A program made the translations under genes and the position numbers. Positions 16,694 through 25,429 of a stretch of 64,000 nt of DNA are shown piece after piece (the first letter of the stretch is position 1; the number at the start of each line of letters is the position of its first letter). The DNA is from Geomonas sp. Red32 (lineage in GTDB: Bacteria > Desulfobacterota > Desulfuromonadia > Geobacterales > Geobacteraceae), in assembly GCF_023652955.1 (NCBI RefSeq), contig NZ_JAKLOY010000001.1:1054001-1118000 (forward strand), given 5' to 3'. The notes under the pieces are model-generated. The model searched no databases and was not told the DNA's origin. It worked only from the letters and a program-made list of their open reading frames with translations.

Positions 16694-19429
16694 GTGAGGA
16701 AATCACTGACGTTGCTGACTACCGTGTTTGCCGGTTTATTCCTGTTCCACTCGTTTGTTTTCGCAGCTGATTCAGCAGCTCCCGAAATTCCCAAGCCCAA
16801 GGGAGCCATCGCCGGGACGGTTAGCGAGGACTCCGGCACGCCCGCGGCGGGGGTAAAGGTCGAGGCGTTCTCCTGTGTGGACGGCCTGGCCGCCGCCTCG
16901 GCGGTCTCCGGCCAGGCCGGTGCCTACACCATTCCGGCGCTGGCCGACGGCTGCTACCACGTGAGGTTCAGCGGCGCCGGCTTCGAATCGTCCTGGCGCG
17001 GGAAACCCCAGTACCGCGACACCGCCGAGGAGGTCAAGGTCAACGGGGGGGCGGTCACCGGGATCGACGCCACGGTCTCCCCATCGGACACCACCATCTC
17101 CGGGGTGGTCAAGGCGGTGGACGGGACCCCTTTGCCGGGAGCCTGGGTAACCGCGGTGCTCCCTTCGGAAAAATCGGAGGTGTCTTTGAGCGACGGGGTG
17201 ACCGATGCGAAAGGGGCCTACTCGGTCAACGTCTCGTCGGGCAAGCACGTGGTGCTCTTCGCCAAGAAGGGGTATTCGAGTGAAATCTACGGGGGCTCCC
17301 TGACCAACCCCACCAGGGTGGAAGCCTTGGCGGAAAAGCCGGCGGCCGGGATAGACGGAATCCTTACCCGCGGAGGCTCGATCGCCGGGAGCGTTAAAAA
17401 CGAAGCGGGTAAAGGTTTGCCGGGGATCATCGTGGCGGCCATTGCACCGGGGTCTACCTCTCTTCCGGTCGGCAAGCGGACCGACGCGGAGGGGAACTTC
17501 GTCCTCGACGGGCTCGCAACGGGGAAATACTGGCTGATGTTCAGCGACCAGGAGGAAACCTACCTCCCCCAGTGGTACGACGGCAAGACCGGCCCGGACG
17601 GCGCTACCGTGGTCCCGGTGACCGCGCCCAACGCCACTTCCGGCATCCGCGCCGTCCTCCGCACCGGCGGCAGTATCTCCGGCAGGGTAACCGACCCGGC
17701 CGGTAATCCGGTGGCGGGAGCCGCGGTAATGGCCGAGTCGACCAACACCAAGGAGAACGGCTTCGGCTACGCGGCCACCGACCCCTCCGGCAACTATACG
17801 ATACACGGCCTCGCCGGAGCCAAGTACCTGGTATCCTTCCGGGCGCGCGGAGGGACGCTCCTTTCCCGCTACTACCGCGACTCGGCGGCCAAGGATGCCG
17901 CGGCCCCGGTCGAAGTGGTGGCCGGGCAAGCCACCTCGAATATCGACCAGATGTTGCCGCAGGGGAGAACGATCACCGGGAGCGTGAAGAACGGAGCGGG
18001 GGAGCCGGTCCACGGCGCATCGGTGCAGGTTGTCCCCGCCGAGAAGGAGAGCAAGGTGGAGCCGGTATTCGGGCAGGCCGACGAAAACGGAGCCTTCACC
18101 GTGGCGGTGCCGGACGGAAATTACCTGGTCCAGGTCAGGGCCCAAGGGTACCTTCCCCAGTGGTCTGGAAACCGTCCGGAGAGGAAGGACGCGGCGGTCA
18201 TCCCCCTTTCGAAGGATCAGGCTACTGCCCAGGCCGACTTCGTCCTGGTCCGCGGCGGGTCCATTTCCGGAACCGTCAGGAACCGGGCGGGGGCCCCGAT
18301 AGCGGGGGTGAGGGTATCGGCCAGCGAGGCCGCCACCGGGGAGCGGGGCGATTCCGGCACCTCCGATGCGGAGGGGAGATACACCATCATGTCGCTCAGG
18401 GTGGGGAACTACCGCCTGAGCGCCGACGGATCGACAGCCGGATACGTAGAGACCAAGCTTCCCCAACCGGTGGCGATCGCCGAGACGGGGGCCCAGGCCG
18501 AGAATGTGGACTTCGTCCTGTTCCAGGGTGGGGAGATCTCCGGCCGAGTGACCGATCCCGACGGCAACCCCGTCCTCTGGATGTCGGTGGCCGCCTACGA
18601 TCCGGTCACCTGGGACGAGATCGGGAGCACCTCCACCGAGATGGACGGCCGTTACCGGCTGGCCGGGCTCCCGGAAGGGAAGTACAGCATCCGTTTCGAG
18701 CAGTACGGGTCGAAGTACCCGGTGCAGTGGTACAAGAAGAAATTCAAGCGGGAGGAGGCGGCCCAGGTCGATGTCTCCGGCACCGCGGCGGTGACCGGGG
18801 TGGATACCGTGATGGTCCCGGGAATGGCGCTGAGCGGAACGGTCACCGATACCAACGGGGGCGCCCTGGCCGACACCAAGGTGGAGGTCTACGGCGGCAG
18901 CGAAGACGAGCCATTCGCCACCACCAACACCGACTCCGGCGGGAAGTACACGGTGGCCGCCCTGGCACCCGGGTTCTACCGGCTCCGCTTCAGCCACGAA
19001 GGGTTCGTCCCGAGGTGGACGGGGGGGAGCGACCGCAGATCGGCTACCCCGGTGCGGGTCGGGGATTCCGACCTGGCGGGGATCAACGCGGCCCTCGTGA
19101 AGGCCTCGGGAACCTTCTCCGGAAAACTGATGAATCCCGAGGGGCACAAGGTAGGCCAGGCCTGGCTCACCGTTTTGGACGCCGCCAGCGGGGCTGCGGT
19201 GGCCGACGAGCGGATCTGCGAGTGCAACGGTCTCTTTGACACCCCGGTTCCCGGCGGGTGGTACCGGATCAGGGTCGAGCGGCACGGTCAGGTCTTCTGG
19301 TACCGGGGGACCAGCCAGGAGGACGCGGCGACGCTGCCGGGGTCGGGGGCCATCGGCGGGCTCGACATGGTGATCGACGATTCCGGCGTGAAGAACAAGC
19401 AGGCGCAGGAGCTGAACCGGCAGCCATAG
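16694..19429 (+). CDS. Secreted protein of nine carboxypeptidase-regulatory-like repeats
   Basis: 911 residues from the GTG at 16694, chosen because GGAGAG lies 5 bases upstream. A signal peptide (RKSLTLLTTVFAGLFLFHSFVFA) is followed by nine ~90-residue beta-sandwich repeats, each opening with a motif like GGSISGRVTDPAGNPVAGAAV and closing with a segment like GKYLVSF or GFYRLRF. They resemble CarboxypepD_reg / Cna-B-like domains. Most repeats include a QWY/WSG-type aromatic loop. There is no sorting motif, catalytic domain or heme site. A surface or biofilm-matrix role is inferred. A sigma54-like promoter lies upstream. Confidence 0.85.
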   Translation: MRKSLTLLTTVFAGLFLFHSFVFAADSAAPEIPKPKGAIAGTVSEDSGTPAAGVKVEAFSCVDGLAAASAVSGQAGAYTIPALADGCYHVRFSGAGFESSWRGKPQYRDTAEEVKVNGGAVTGIDATVSPSDTTISGVVKAVDGTPLPGAWVTAVLPSEKSEVSLSDGVTDAKGAYSVNVSSGKHVVLFAKKGYSSEIYGGSLTNPTRVEALAEKPAAGIDGILTRGGSIAGSVKNEAGKGLPGIIVAAIAPGSTSLPVGKRTDAEGNFVLDGLATGKYWLMFSDQEETYLPQWYDGKTGPDGATVVPVTAPNATSGIRAVLRTGGSISGRVTDPAGNPVAGAAVMAESTNTKENGFGYAATDPSGNYTIHGLAGAKYLVSFRARGGTLLSRYYRDSAAKDAAAPVEVVAGQATSNIDQMLPQGRTITGSVKNGAGEPVHGASVQVVPAEKESKVEPVFGQADENGAFTVAVPDGNYLVQVRAQGYLPQWSGNRPERKDAAVIPLSKDQATAQADFVLVRGGSISGTVRNRAGAPIAGVRVSASEAATGERGDSGTSDAEGRYTIMSLRVGNYRLSADGSTAGYVETKLPQPVAIAETGAQAENVDFVLFQGGEISGRVTDPDGNPVLWMSVAAYDPVTWDEIGSTSTEMDGRYRLAGLPEGKYSIRFEQYGSKYPVQWYKKKFKREEAAQVDVSGTAAVTGVDTVMVPGMALSGTVTDTNGGALADTKVEVYGGSEDEPFATTNTDSGGKYTVAALAPGFYRLRFSHEGFVPRWTGGSDRRSATPVRVGDSDLAGINAALVKASGTFSGKLMNPEGHKVGQAWLTVLDAASGAAVADERICECNGLFDTPVPGGWYRIRVERHGQVFWYRGTSQEDAATLPGSGAIGGLDMVIDDSGVKNKQAQELNRQP

Positions 19430-19564
19430 AGAGAACAGCTATCCCCGGCGCGGTAAAGGGGAGACGGTCGGTTGGCAGGGTAGGGTGACGGTATTATTCG
19501 ATATTTGTCAGCGTTCGTGGTAAAGATGGAGCAATTTGCTGCTCATTAACCGGAGGTGTACTTC

Positions 19565-20146
19565 ATGACAGGTCTCATCGTGGTCGGTGTCATTGCCGTT
19601 ATTTTGGTGTTCGTGCTGGTGTCCGCGTACAACCGCCTCATCTCCCTGAAGGGGCAGACGCAGAATGCCTGGAAGCAGATCGACGTGCAGCTGAAGCGCC
19701 GCCACGACCTGATCCCGAACCTGATCAACTCGGTGAAAGGGGCCATGGAGTTCGAGAGGGAGACCATGGAGGCGGTGATCTCCGCCCGTAACTCCGCGGT
19801 AAAAGTGGCCGCCACCGCGACCCCGGAAACCGCTTCCCAGCTGGCCGCCGCCGAGGGGACGCTGACCACCGCGCTCAACCGCTTCATGGCGGTGGTGGAG
19901 GCCTATCCGGATCTCAAGGCGACCGGAAACATCTCCCAGCTCCAGGAGGAGCTCTCCTCGACCGAGAACAAGGTTGCTTTCGCCCGCCAGGCCTACAACG
20001 ATACCGCTACCGTGTACAACGTCACCCAGCAGCAGTTCCCCACCGTCCTCATGGCCGGCATGGCCGGCGCCGCTCCCGCCCAGCTCTGGGAGATCACCGA
20101 AGAAGCCGATCGCGCCGTCCCCACGGTCAACCTCTCCTTCCACTAG
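19565..20146 (+). CDS. lemA: LemA family protein
   Basis: 193 residues from the ATG at 19565 with GGAGGT 8 bases before. One N-terminal membrane helix (LIVVGVIAVILVFVLVSAYN) is followed by the diagnostic YNRLISLKGQTQNAWKQIDV and KRRHDLIPNLINSVKG segments and a long helical bundle. LemA proteins are membrane-anchored scaffolds of unknown activity, often encoded with HtpX-type peptidases, as here: an M48 peptidase gene starts 14 bases downstream. Confidence 0.95.
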   Translation: MTGLIVVGVIAVILVFVLVSAYNRLISLKGQTQNAWKQIDVQLKRRHDLIPNLINSVKGAMEFERETMEAVISARNSAVKVAATATPETASQLAAAEGTLTTALNRFMAVVEAYPDLKATGNISQLQEELSSTENKVAFARQAYNDTATVYNVTQQQFPTVLMAGMAGAAPAQLWEITEEADRAVPTVNLSFH

Positions 20147-20160
20147 TCCGGTAACGACGC

Positions 20161-21231
20161 ATGGCGACTTTTACCGATCTCCAGGAGAAGAACCGGCGCA
20201 AAACCCGGGTCATCGTTGTCTGCTTCGTCCTTTTCTTCATTTGGCTCGGGGCGGGACTGGATCTGGCGCGCTATTACTGGAGCGGCGGCAATACCAGGTT
20301 CCTCCAGCACTATTACGGCCTCTTTTTCCGCTCCCACCCCCAGGTCACCACCGGAGCGGGACCGGTTCACAACCAGAAGCATTTCCAGCCGATCTTCACC
20401 CTGCTGGTCGGTTTCGCCGGGGTCGGCCTCGCCTGGTGGAGCCTTTCCAACGCTTCGGAAAACGTGCTGACCGCGATGTGCGCCCGCCGTGCCAGCAAGA
20501 ACAACTCTCCGGAAGAGCAGATGCTGATCAACGTGGTGGAGGAGATGTGCATCGCGGCCAGCATGCGCCCTCCCAAGGTCTGGATCATCCCGGACCCCGA
20601 TCCTAACGCCCTCGCGGTGGGGCTTGAGGAGGGGGACTATCACGTCGCGGTCACCGAGGGACTGTTGCGGGCGTTGAACCGGGACGAGCTGCAAGGGGTG
20701 ATCGGGCACGAGCTGGCCCACCTGAAAAACCAGGACACCAGGCTGATGACGGCACTCACCGTGCTGGTCGGCCTGGCGGCGCTCATCTCGGAATTCGTGT
20801 CGAGAAACCGGTACTGTTCGGTGGACGTGCGGGGCGGAAACGATGATGACAACAAGATGGGGGCGCTGATCTTCGGCCTCTGGTTCTTTACGGTGCTTTT
20901 GGCCCCGCTGGCGACCCAACTGATGGCCATGCTGGTGAGCCGCGAGAGGGAGTACCTGGCGGATGCTTCCTCCGCCCAGTTCACCCGCAATCCCGAGGCA
21001 TTGGCGTCCGCGCTGGACAAGATATCGTCGGCGGTCGCCCCGACCGCCCTGGTGAAACCGGCCAGCGCCCACCTCTGCATCGCCTCGCCGACAGCTTCGG
21101 ACCTCAGCTACGACTGCGAGAGCGACTGGTTCGCCACCCACCCCCCCATCAAAAGCCGCATCCACCGGTTGAACACCATCGGTGCCAACTGGAAGGCGAA
21201 AGCGGCCCGGGAAGCGGCCTCGGCGGGGTGA
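20161..21231 (+). CDS. M48 family zinc metallopeptidase (HtpX-like)
   Basis: 356 residues. Two N-terminal hydrophobic segments flank a ~60-residue loop. The zinc motif H183-E-L-A-H187 (GHELAHLKNQD) is intact, and the third ligand is expected in SREREYLADASSAQF. A second pair of hydrophobic segments lies between them, the usual HtpX topology with the active site facing the cytoplasm. It probably degrades damaged membrane proteins. LemA lies upstream and a third gene downstream, giving a lemA-M48-YgjP-like operon. Confidence 0.9.
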   Translation: MATFTDLQEKNRRKTRVIVVCFVLFFIWLGAGLDLARYYWSGGNTRFLQHYYGLFFRSHPQVTTGAGPVHNQKHFQPIFTLLVGFAGVGLAWWSLSNASENVLTAMCARRASKNNSPEEQMLINVVEEMCIAASMRPPKVWIIPDPDPNALAVGLEEGDYHVAVTEGLLRALNRDELQGVIGHELAHLKNQDTRLMTALTVLVGLAALISEFVSRNRYCSVDVRGGNDDDNKMGALIFGLWFFTVLLAPLATQLMAMLVSREREYLADASSAQFTRNPEALASALDKISSAVAPTALVKPASAHLCIASPTASDLSYDCESDWFATHPPIKSRIHRLNTIGANWKAKAAREAASAG

Positions 21232-21257
21232 GCCGGGGAGAAAGGAAACGGAAAATA

Positions 21258-21779
21258 ATGAATAGCGAAACGCGGACGTTCAAGTACCTCGCGGGGTACT
21301 CGGAAGAGATTCAACGGAAGGTGGCCCAACTGGTGGACGGGGGGAAACTGACAGAGGCGCTCCTCAAGAAGTACCCGGCGCCGCACGATGTCAGGACCGA
21401 TGCTGCCCTCTATGACTTCACCATGGAGATCAAGAACGAGTACCTGAAAAAATCGCAGCCGGTCAGCAAGGTGATCTTCGATCCCACCATCTCCGACGTC
21501 AACCGCGCGCTCGGCCTCCACTCATTCGTCTCGCGCGTGCAGGGGGCCAAGCTCAAGGCCAAGAACGAAATCCGCGTCGCCTCCCTCTTCAAGACCGCAC
21601 CGGCCGCCTTCCTCAGGATGATCGTGGTGCACGAGCTCGCCCATTTGAAGGAGAAGGAGCACAACAAGGCCTTCTACAACCTCTGCGAGCACATGGAACC
21701 GGAGTACCACCAGCTTGAGTTCGATACCCGGCTGTATCTCACCCACCTCGACCTCGCCGGGCCGCTCTACGCCGGGTAG
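21258..21779 (+). CDS. YgjP-like (DUF45/M48-like) metallopeptidase domain protein
   Basis: 173 residues from the ATG at 21258; a GTG at 21228 is an alternative but lacks a ribosome site. The motif VVHELAHLKEKEHNKAFYNL has HExxH at residues 125-129 followed by H-x5-F, the pattern of YgjP-type proteins (third ligand His in the EHNKAF segment). These soluble proteins are predicted metal-dependent hydrolases; the true substrate is unsettled. Last gene of the lemA operon. Confidence 0.8.
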   Translation: MNSETRTFKYLAGYSEEIQRKVAQLVDGGKLTEALLKKYPAPHDVRTDAALYDFTMEIKNEYLKKSQPVSKVIFDPTISDVNRALGLHSFVSRVQGAKLKAKNEIRVASLFKTAPAAFLRMIVVHELAHLKEKEHNKAFYNLCEHMEPEYHQLEFDTRLYLTHLDLAGPLYAG

Positions 21780-21789
21780 CACCGGTTCT

Positions 21790-21925
21790 CTCAAGTCCCC
21801 CTTTGGAAAAGGGGGATTTAGGGGGATTTCCCTGCTGCCAACGTCACAAATCCCCCCTGTCCCCCCTTTTTCAAAGGGGGGGACCTTCTATCTCCAGTTT
21901 CCCGACGAACCCTTTTAAAGGGGGG
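21790..21925. repeat. Two tandem family B repeats in a convergent intergenic region
   Basis: A copy at ~21795-21830 (CCCCCTTTGGAAAAGGGGG plus an AGGGGGATTT tail) and another at ~21847-21888, with a partial third to 21925. Both form strong stem-loops between two convergent genes, so they could act as bidirectional terminators. Confidence 0.7.
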
Positions 21926-21955
21926 ACCTGATTCCCCCCCGAATCCTGCCAGGCG

Positions 21956-23479
21956 TTACTGGTGCATGGACGGCATCGGCATGTAATCGTTGTGGCAGAC
22001 GTAGCAGTTCCAGATCCAGTAGGTGTCGCCTTGCAGTTGCATCGGGATGCCGTTGTCGGCGGGGTTGGTGGAGGTGTACTCCGCGTGGGTGCTGTTGTGG
22101 CACGCCTCGCAGTAAATCTTGCCGTTCATCTCGGAGGCGGGTGAGTTCATGAACCGGGAGTTGCGGTAGAGGGTGTTGGGGTTCTCCTGGTGCTTCGCGT
22201 CGTGGCAATCGGCGCAGCGGGGCTCCTGGAGCCAGGGCTGACGACCGGCGGTGAGGCCCGCGGTCATGGCGGCCAGGTCGCCGTGGCAATCCTTGCACTC
22301 TTTCCCGACGTGGTACATCTCGCCCCGCAGGCACCTGGTCTGGGGGCCGGGGTGGCAGTTGTAGCAGTCGGGGGTGTTGGGATCGGCGCTGACGTTCACC
22401 TTGTCCTGGTGGAATCCGTGCATGGCCAGCGACAGGTTTTTAACTCCCGGCTTGCCGCTCAATCCAAGCGCGTTGTCGCCATGGCATTCGGCGCAGAGGT
22501 GGAGGGTGCCGTTGGCGCGGTCGGCGACCAGGTGGGTGCCGCTGTTGGTGTCGTGGCTCTGGAGGATGTTGAGGAAGGTGTTGGTGGCTCCGTGGCAGTT
22601 CGAGCAGTTGAGCTCGGTGGAGATGGGGGCGACCACGCTGGTGGTGGCGAGCACCGCGCCGCTGGAATTGTCGGTGACGGTGATGGTCGCCTTGCCGTAG
22701 GGATCCCAGGTGCCGTTGTCGTCGTAGGGGGTGATGGGAATCCCGGTGGCGACGAAGCCGATCCCGTTGGCATCGCGGGACATGGTGCCTGCCAGCGGGG
22801 TCCCGGTGATGCCGCGGTTGGGCGTCGTGTTCCACCCGTAGGACCTGAACTGGTAGCGGCTCGTGTAGTTCCAGAAATTGGTGTGCAGTGTCGAGTCGGT
22901 CTTGTTGGGGAAGGCGTAGCTCACCGTGACGCCGCTCGTCACCACCCCTTCGCCCCGCTTGAATACCTGGGCATGCAGCGTGTTGAAGGGGGGAAGGATC
23001 ATGAAGTGGGAGTAGTCGTCCTGCGCGCAGTGCATGCCGAGGTCGTTCCAGGCCAGGATCACGTAGTTCATCCCGGCGGCCGGGATCTGCTGGGAGGGGG
23101 CGACGTTGTCGTAGTTTTGGTAGGCGGCATGAGCGGCGGTGAGGTACCAGTCGATGGTGGTACACGAACCGGCGGCCACGCTGCAGCAGCGGGAGGTCGC
23201 CTCGTAGCCGGCCGCGGAGGCGGTGAGGGTGTAGCTGCCGGGCTGGCGAGCGAGGCTGAAGTGGCCGGTGGCGTCCGTCGTTGCCGTCGCGGTGCCGTCG
23301 CTTACGGTGACTCCGGCCAGCGGCGCTCCGCTGGCGGCGTCCTTGACCACCCCGGCCACGGTGCCGGAAGAACCGGTCCCGCTCGAACTGCTTCCGCCTC
23401 CGCTGCAGGCAGCGAGCCCGGCAATAACGAGACAGACCCCCACCATCCTCACAAAAAAGCCAGTGCCGGACATTTTCAT
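21956..23479 (-). CDS. Heptaheme c-type cytochrome, lipoprotein
   Basis: 507 residues from the ATG at 23479 (MKMSGTG), GGAGG upstream. The lipobox LAAC gives a lipid-anchored, exported protein. After a Gly/Ser linker, residues ~35-105 form a carboxypeptidase-regulatory-like beta domain (TVAGVVKDAASGAPLAGVTV). Seven CxxCH heme sites follow: CSNCH, CAECH, CYNCH, CKDCH, CADCH, CEACH and CYVCH, all in the second half. Probably an outer-surface or periplasmic electron carrier. Its upstream region shares an inverted GAGTAT element with the cytochrome gene at 31755-33215. Confidence 0.88.
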   Translation of the reverse strand: MKMSGTGFFVRMVGVCLVIAGLAACSGGGSSSSGTGSSGTVAGVVKDAASGAPLAGVTVSDGTATATTDATGHFSLARQPGSYTLTASAAGYEATSRCCSVAAGSCTTIDWYLTAAHAAYQNYDNVAPSQQIPAAGMNYVILAWNDLGMHCAQDDYSHFMILPPFNTLHAQVFKRGEGVVTSGVTVSYAFPNKTDSTLHTNFWNYTSRYQFRSYGWNTTPNRGITGTPLAGTMSRDANGIGFVATGIPITPYDDNGTWDPYGKATITVTDNSSGAVLATTSVVAPISTELNCSNCHGATNTFLNILQSHDTNSGTHLVADRANGTLHLCAECHGDNALGLSGKPGVKNLSLAMHGFHQDKVNVSADPNTPDCYNCHPGPQTRCLRGEMYHVGKECKDCHGDLAAMTAGLTAGRQPWLQEPRCADCHDAKHQENPNTLYRNSRFMNSPASEMNGKIYCEACHNSTHAEYTSTNPADNGIPMQLQGDTYWIWNCYVCHNDYMPMPSMHQ

Positions 23480-23530
23480 GCTCAACCTCCATCTGAGACG
23501 ACTGATTCAGTATCGGGATTATTGTATTGG

Positions 23531-23590
23531 AATACTCTAAGAGTATGCGATGTGAGGATGAGCGAGTATGGGAAAATACTAGTAGAGGTC
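23531..23590 (-). promoter_or_regulatory. GAGTAT inverted-repeat element upstream of the heptaheme cytochrome
   Basis: Plus-strand hexamers ATACTC (23532-23537), GAGTAT (23541-23546) and GAGTAT (23564-23569, within GCGAGTAT). The first two form a perfect 15-bp palindrome, ATACTCTAAGAGTAT. The element lies ~52 bases upstream of the start codon, and a matching one lies upstream of 33215. Confidence 0.5.
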
Positions 23591-23767
23591 CGGAAACTGT
23601 CAAGTTTTCTGCCTTTTAGTGTCAGGTAACTCTCCTATATCATTGTCAAAAAATCTGTTGCAGGATAACTGCAGGTTCGACTGTATTTCGGCCATGAACT
23701 GTGTTAAAAATCGGTAACAACCGGTAGACGATACGACGAAGCGCACGCAGGGGAGGGCGAGGATTCC

Positions 23768-24550
23768 ATGGGGAAGGTCCGGCTGGAGAAACGGGACAGG
23801 ATAGCCTACATCACGCTGCAGCGTTCGGAGGCTCTCAACGCTCTCGACGACGAGTTGAACCACGAGCTGTACGATGCGTGGAAGGAGTTCGCGGCCGACA
23901 ACTCGGTTGACGTGGCGATCATAACGGGGGAGGGGAAGGCGTTCTGCTCGGGGGCCGATCTCAAGACCTTCATCCCGAAGTGGGAGAAGGCCAACATCGC
24001 CGACGTCAGAAACAACGCCCGGGGGATCGGGATCGCAGGGGGAATCACCCGCGGGCAGCACCGGATCTACAAGCCGGTGATCGCAGCGGTCAACGGGTAC
24101 GCGATCGGCGGGGGATTCGAGCTCGCGCTCGCCTGCGACATCCGGATCGCGTCGGAGCGGGCGAAGTTCGGCGTCTTCGAGGTGCGCTACGGTCTGCACC
24201 AGGGGGACGGCGGGCTGGTACGTTTGATGGCGATTGCGGGGATGGCGACTGCGCTGGAGTTGACCCTCACCGGGCGGGAGGTCGACGCCGAGGAGGCGTT
24301 CCGCCTGCGGCTCGTCAGCAAGGTGGTCCCCCACGACGAGCTGATGGAAACCGCCGAGCGCTACGCCGCCATGATCCTCGCCAACAGCCAGCAGGCCGTC
24401 CGTTCCGCCAAGGAAACCATCCTCAACATCACCGGCCTCTCGATAGACAAGGCCCTCCAGATGGAAAGCCTAAAAGCCTATTCCTGCCTGGGAGATTTCA
24501 GCGACGCCCGCGAGCGTCTGGAGGCATTCGCGAAGAAAGAAAAGGCGTAG
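23768..24550 (+). CDS. Enoyl-CoA hydratase/isomerase family protein
   Basis: 260 residues, normal crotonase length. The oxyanion-hole segments ITGEGKAFCSGADLKTF and GYAIGGGFELALACDIRIAS are intact. The region FEVRYGLHQGDGGLVRL lacks the classic hydratase Glu pair in its usual context, so a dehydrogenating, decarboxylating or isomerase activity on acyl-CoA is possible. AGGGGAGGG precedes the ATG by ~15 bases. Monocistronic, convergent with YitT. Confidence 0.88.
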   Translation: MGKVRLEKRDRIAYITLQRSEALNALDDELNHELYDAWKEFAADNSVDVAIITGEGKAFCSGADLKTFIPKWEKANIADVRNNARGIGIAGGITRGQHRIYKPVIAAVNGYAIGGGFELALACDIRIASERAKFGVFEVRYGLHQGDGGLVRLMAIAGMATALELTLTGREVDAEEAFRLRLVSKVVPHDELMETAERYAAMILANSQQAVRSAKETILNITGLSIDKALQMESLKAYSCLGDFSDARERLEAFAKKEKA

Positions 24551-24571
24551 AGGGCGAAACCCCTTCCACCT

Positions 24572-25420
24572 TTAGTGCAGTGCCGTTTTCTTGATGATCC
24601 CGCCGGAGGCGTCGGCTAGCGGGTGGAGAACGACGAAGGCCGAAGGGTCGACCTCGTCGACCACGTTGCGCACCCGCCCGATTTCCAGCCTGGTCACCAC
24701 GCAGTACAGGATCCGCATCTCCTTCCCGGTCATTCCCCCTCTCCCGTGGTAGATGGTCACCCCGCGGCTCAATAGCCGGATGATTCCCTCCCTGATCTCG
24801 TCGCTCTTCTCCGACATGATGATGATCGCGTTGTACTCCTCGACCCCGTGGAGCAGGAAGTCGACCGTCTTCGAGGCGGCGATGTAGGTGAGGATCGAGT
24901 AGAGCGCCTGATCGACCCCCATGACGAACACCGCGCTGCAGAAGATGAAGATGTTGAGGATGAGGATGACGTCCCCCACCTTGAGGAGATGGCTACTCTT
25001 ACTGATGAGGAGGGCAGCGATCTCGGTGCCGTCCAGCACGGCGCCGCCGCGGATGGCGAGACCGATTCCCGCCCCGATGAAGAAGCCGCCGAAGACCGCG
25101 GTCAAAACGCTGTCCGGGGTGACGTCGGGATAGCTGACGAACTTGAGCGCCAGCGCGAGGCCGCCGATGGCGAGGGCGCTCTTCAAGGCGAAGATGCCGC
25201 CGATCTGGCGGTAGCCCAGGGCGATGAAGGGGAGGTTGATGACCGGGATCAGGATGGCGAGCGGCCAGCCGAGCGCGTTGGAGAGGAGCATCGAGATACC
25301 GGTGACGCCGCCGTCGATGAAGTGGGACGAGACGAGAAAGCCCTTGATTCCCATCCCGGCGGAGAGGATTCCCGCGATGATCAGGGCGATGTTCAACAGT
25401 TCCCGCAGCAGTTTTTTCAT
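24572..25420 (-). CDS. YitT family membrane protein
   Basis: 282 residues with five to six membrane helices (LNIALIIAGILSAGMGIKGFL; DGGVTGISMLLSNALGWPLAI) and a C-terminal cytosolic DUF2179 domain (NAIIIMSEKSDEIREGIIRLLSRGVT ... VDEVDPSAFVVLHPLADASGG). YitT proteins are of unknown function, possibly transporters with a ligand-binding tail. It starts 9 bases after the DUF3187 gene and is co-transcribed with it. Confidence 0.92.
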   Translation of the reverse strand: MKKLLRELLNIALIIAGILSAGMGIKGFLVSSHFIDGGVTGISMLLSNALGWPLAILIPVINLPFIALGYRQIGGIFALKSALAIGGLALALKFVSYPDVTPDSVLTAVFGGFFIGAGIGLAIRGGAVLDGTEIAALLISKSSHLLKVGDVILILNIFIFCSAVFVMGVDQALYSILTYIAASKTVDFLLHGVEEYNAIIIMSEKSDEIREGIIRLLSRGVTIYHGRGGMTGKEMRILYCVVTRLEIGRVRNVVDEVDPSAFVVLHPLADASGGIIKKTALH

Positions 25421-25429
25421 GACGCTACC

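Noticed and set aside
16772-19285. 837-codon open frame on the minus strand
   Set aside because: Antisense shadow of the nine-repeat secreted protein; its periodic composition mirrors the repeats.
22190-23629. 479-codon plus-strand frame opposite the heptaheme cytochrome
   Set aside because: The CxxCH sites and signal peptide on the minus strand are decisive; the plus frame is Gly/Val-rich with no features.
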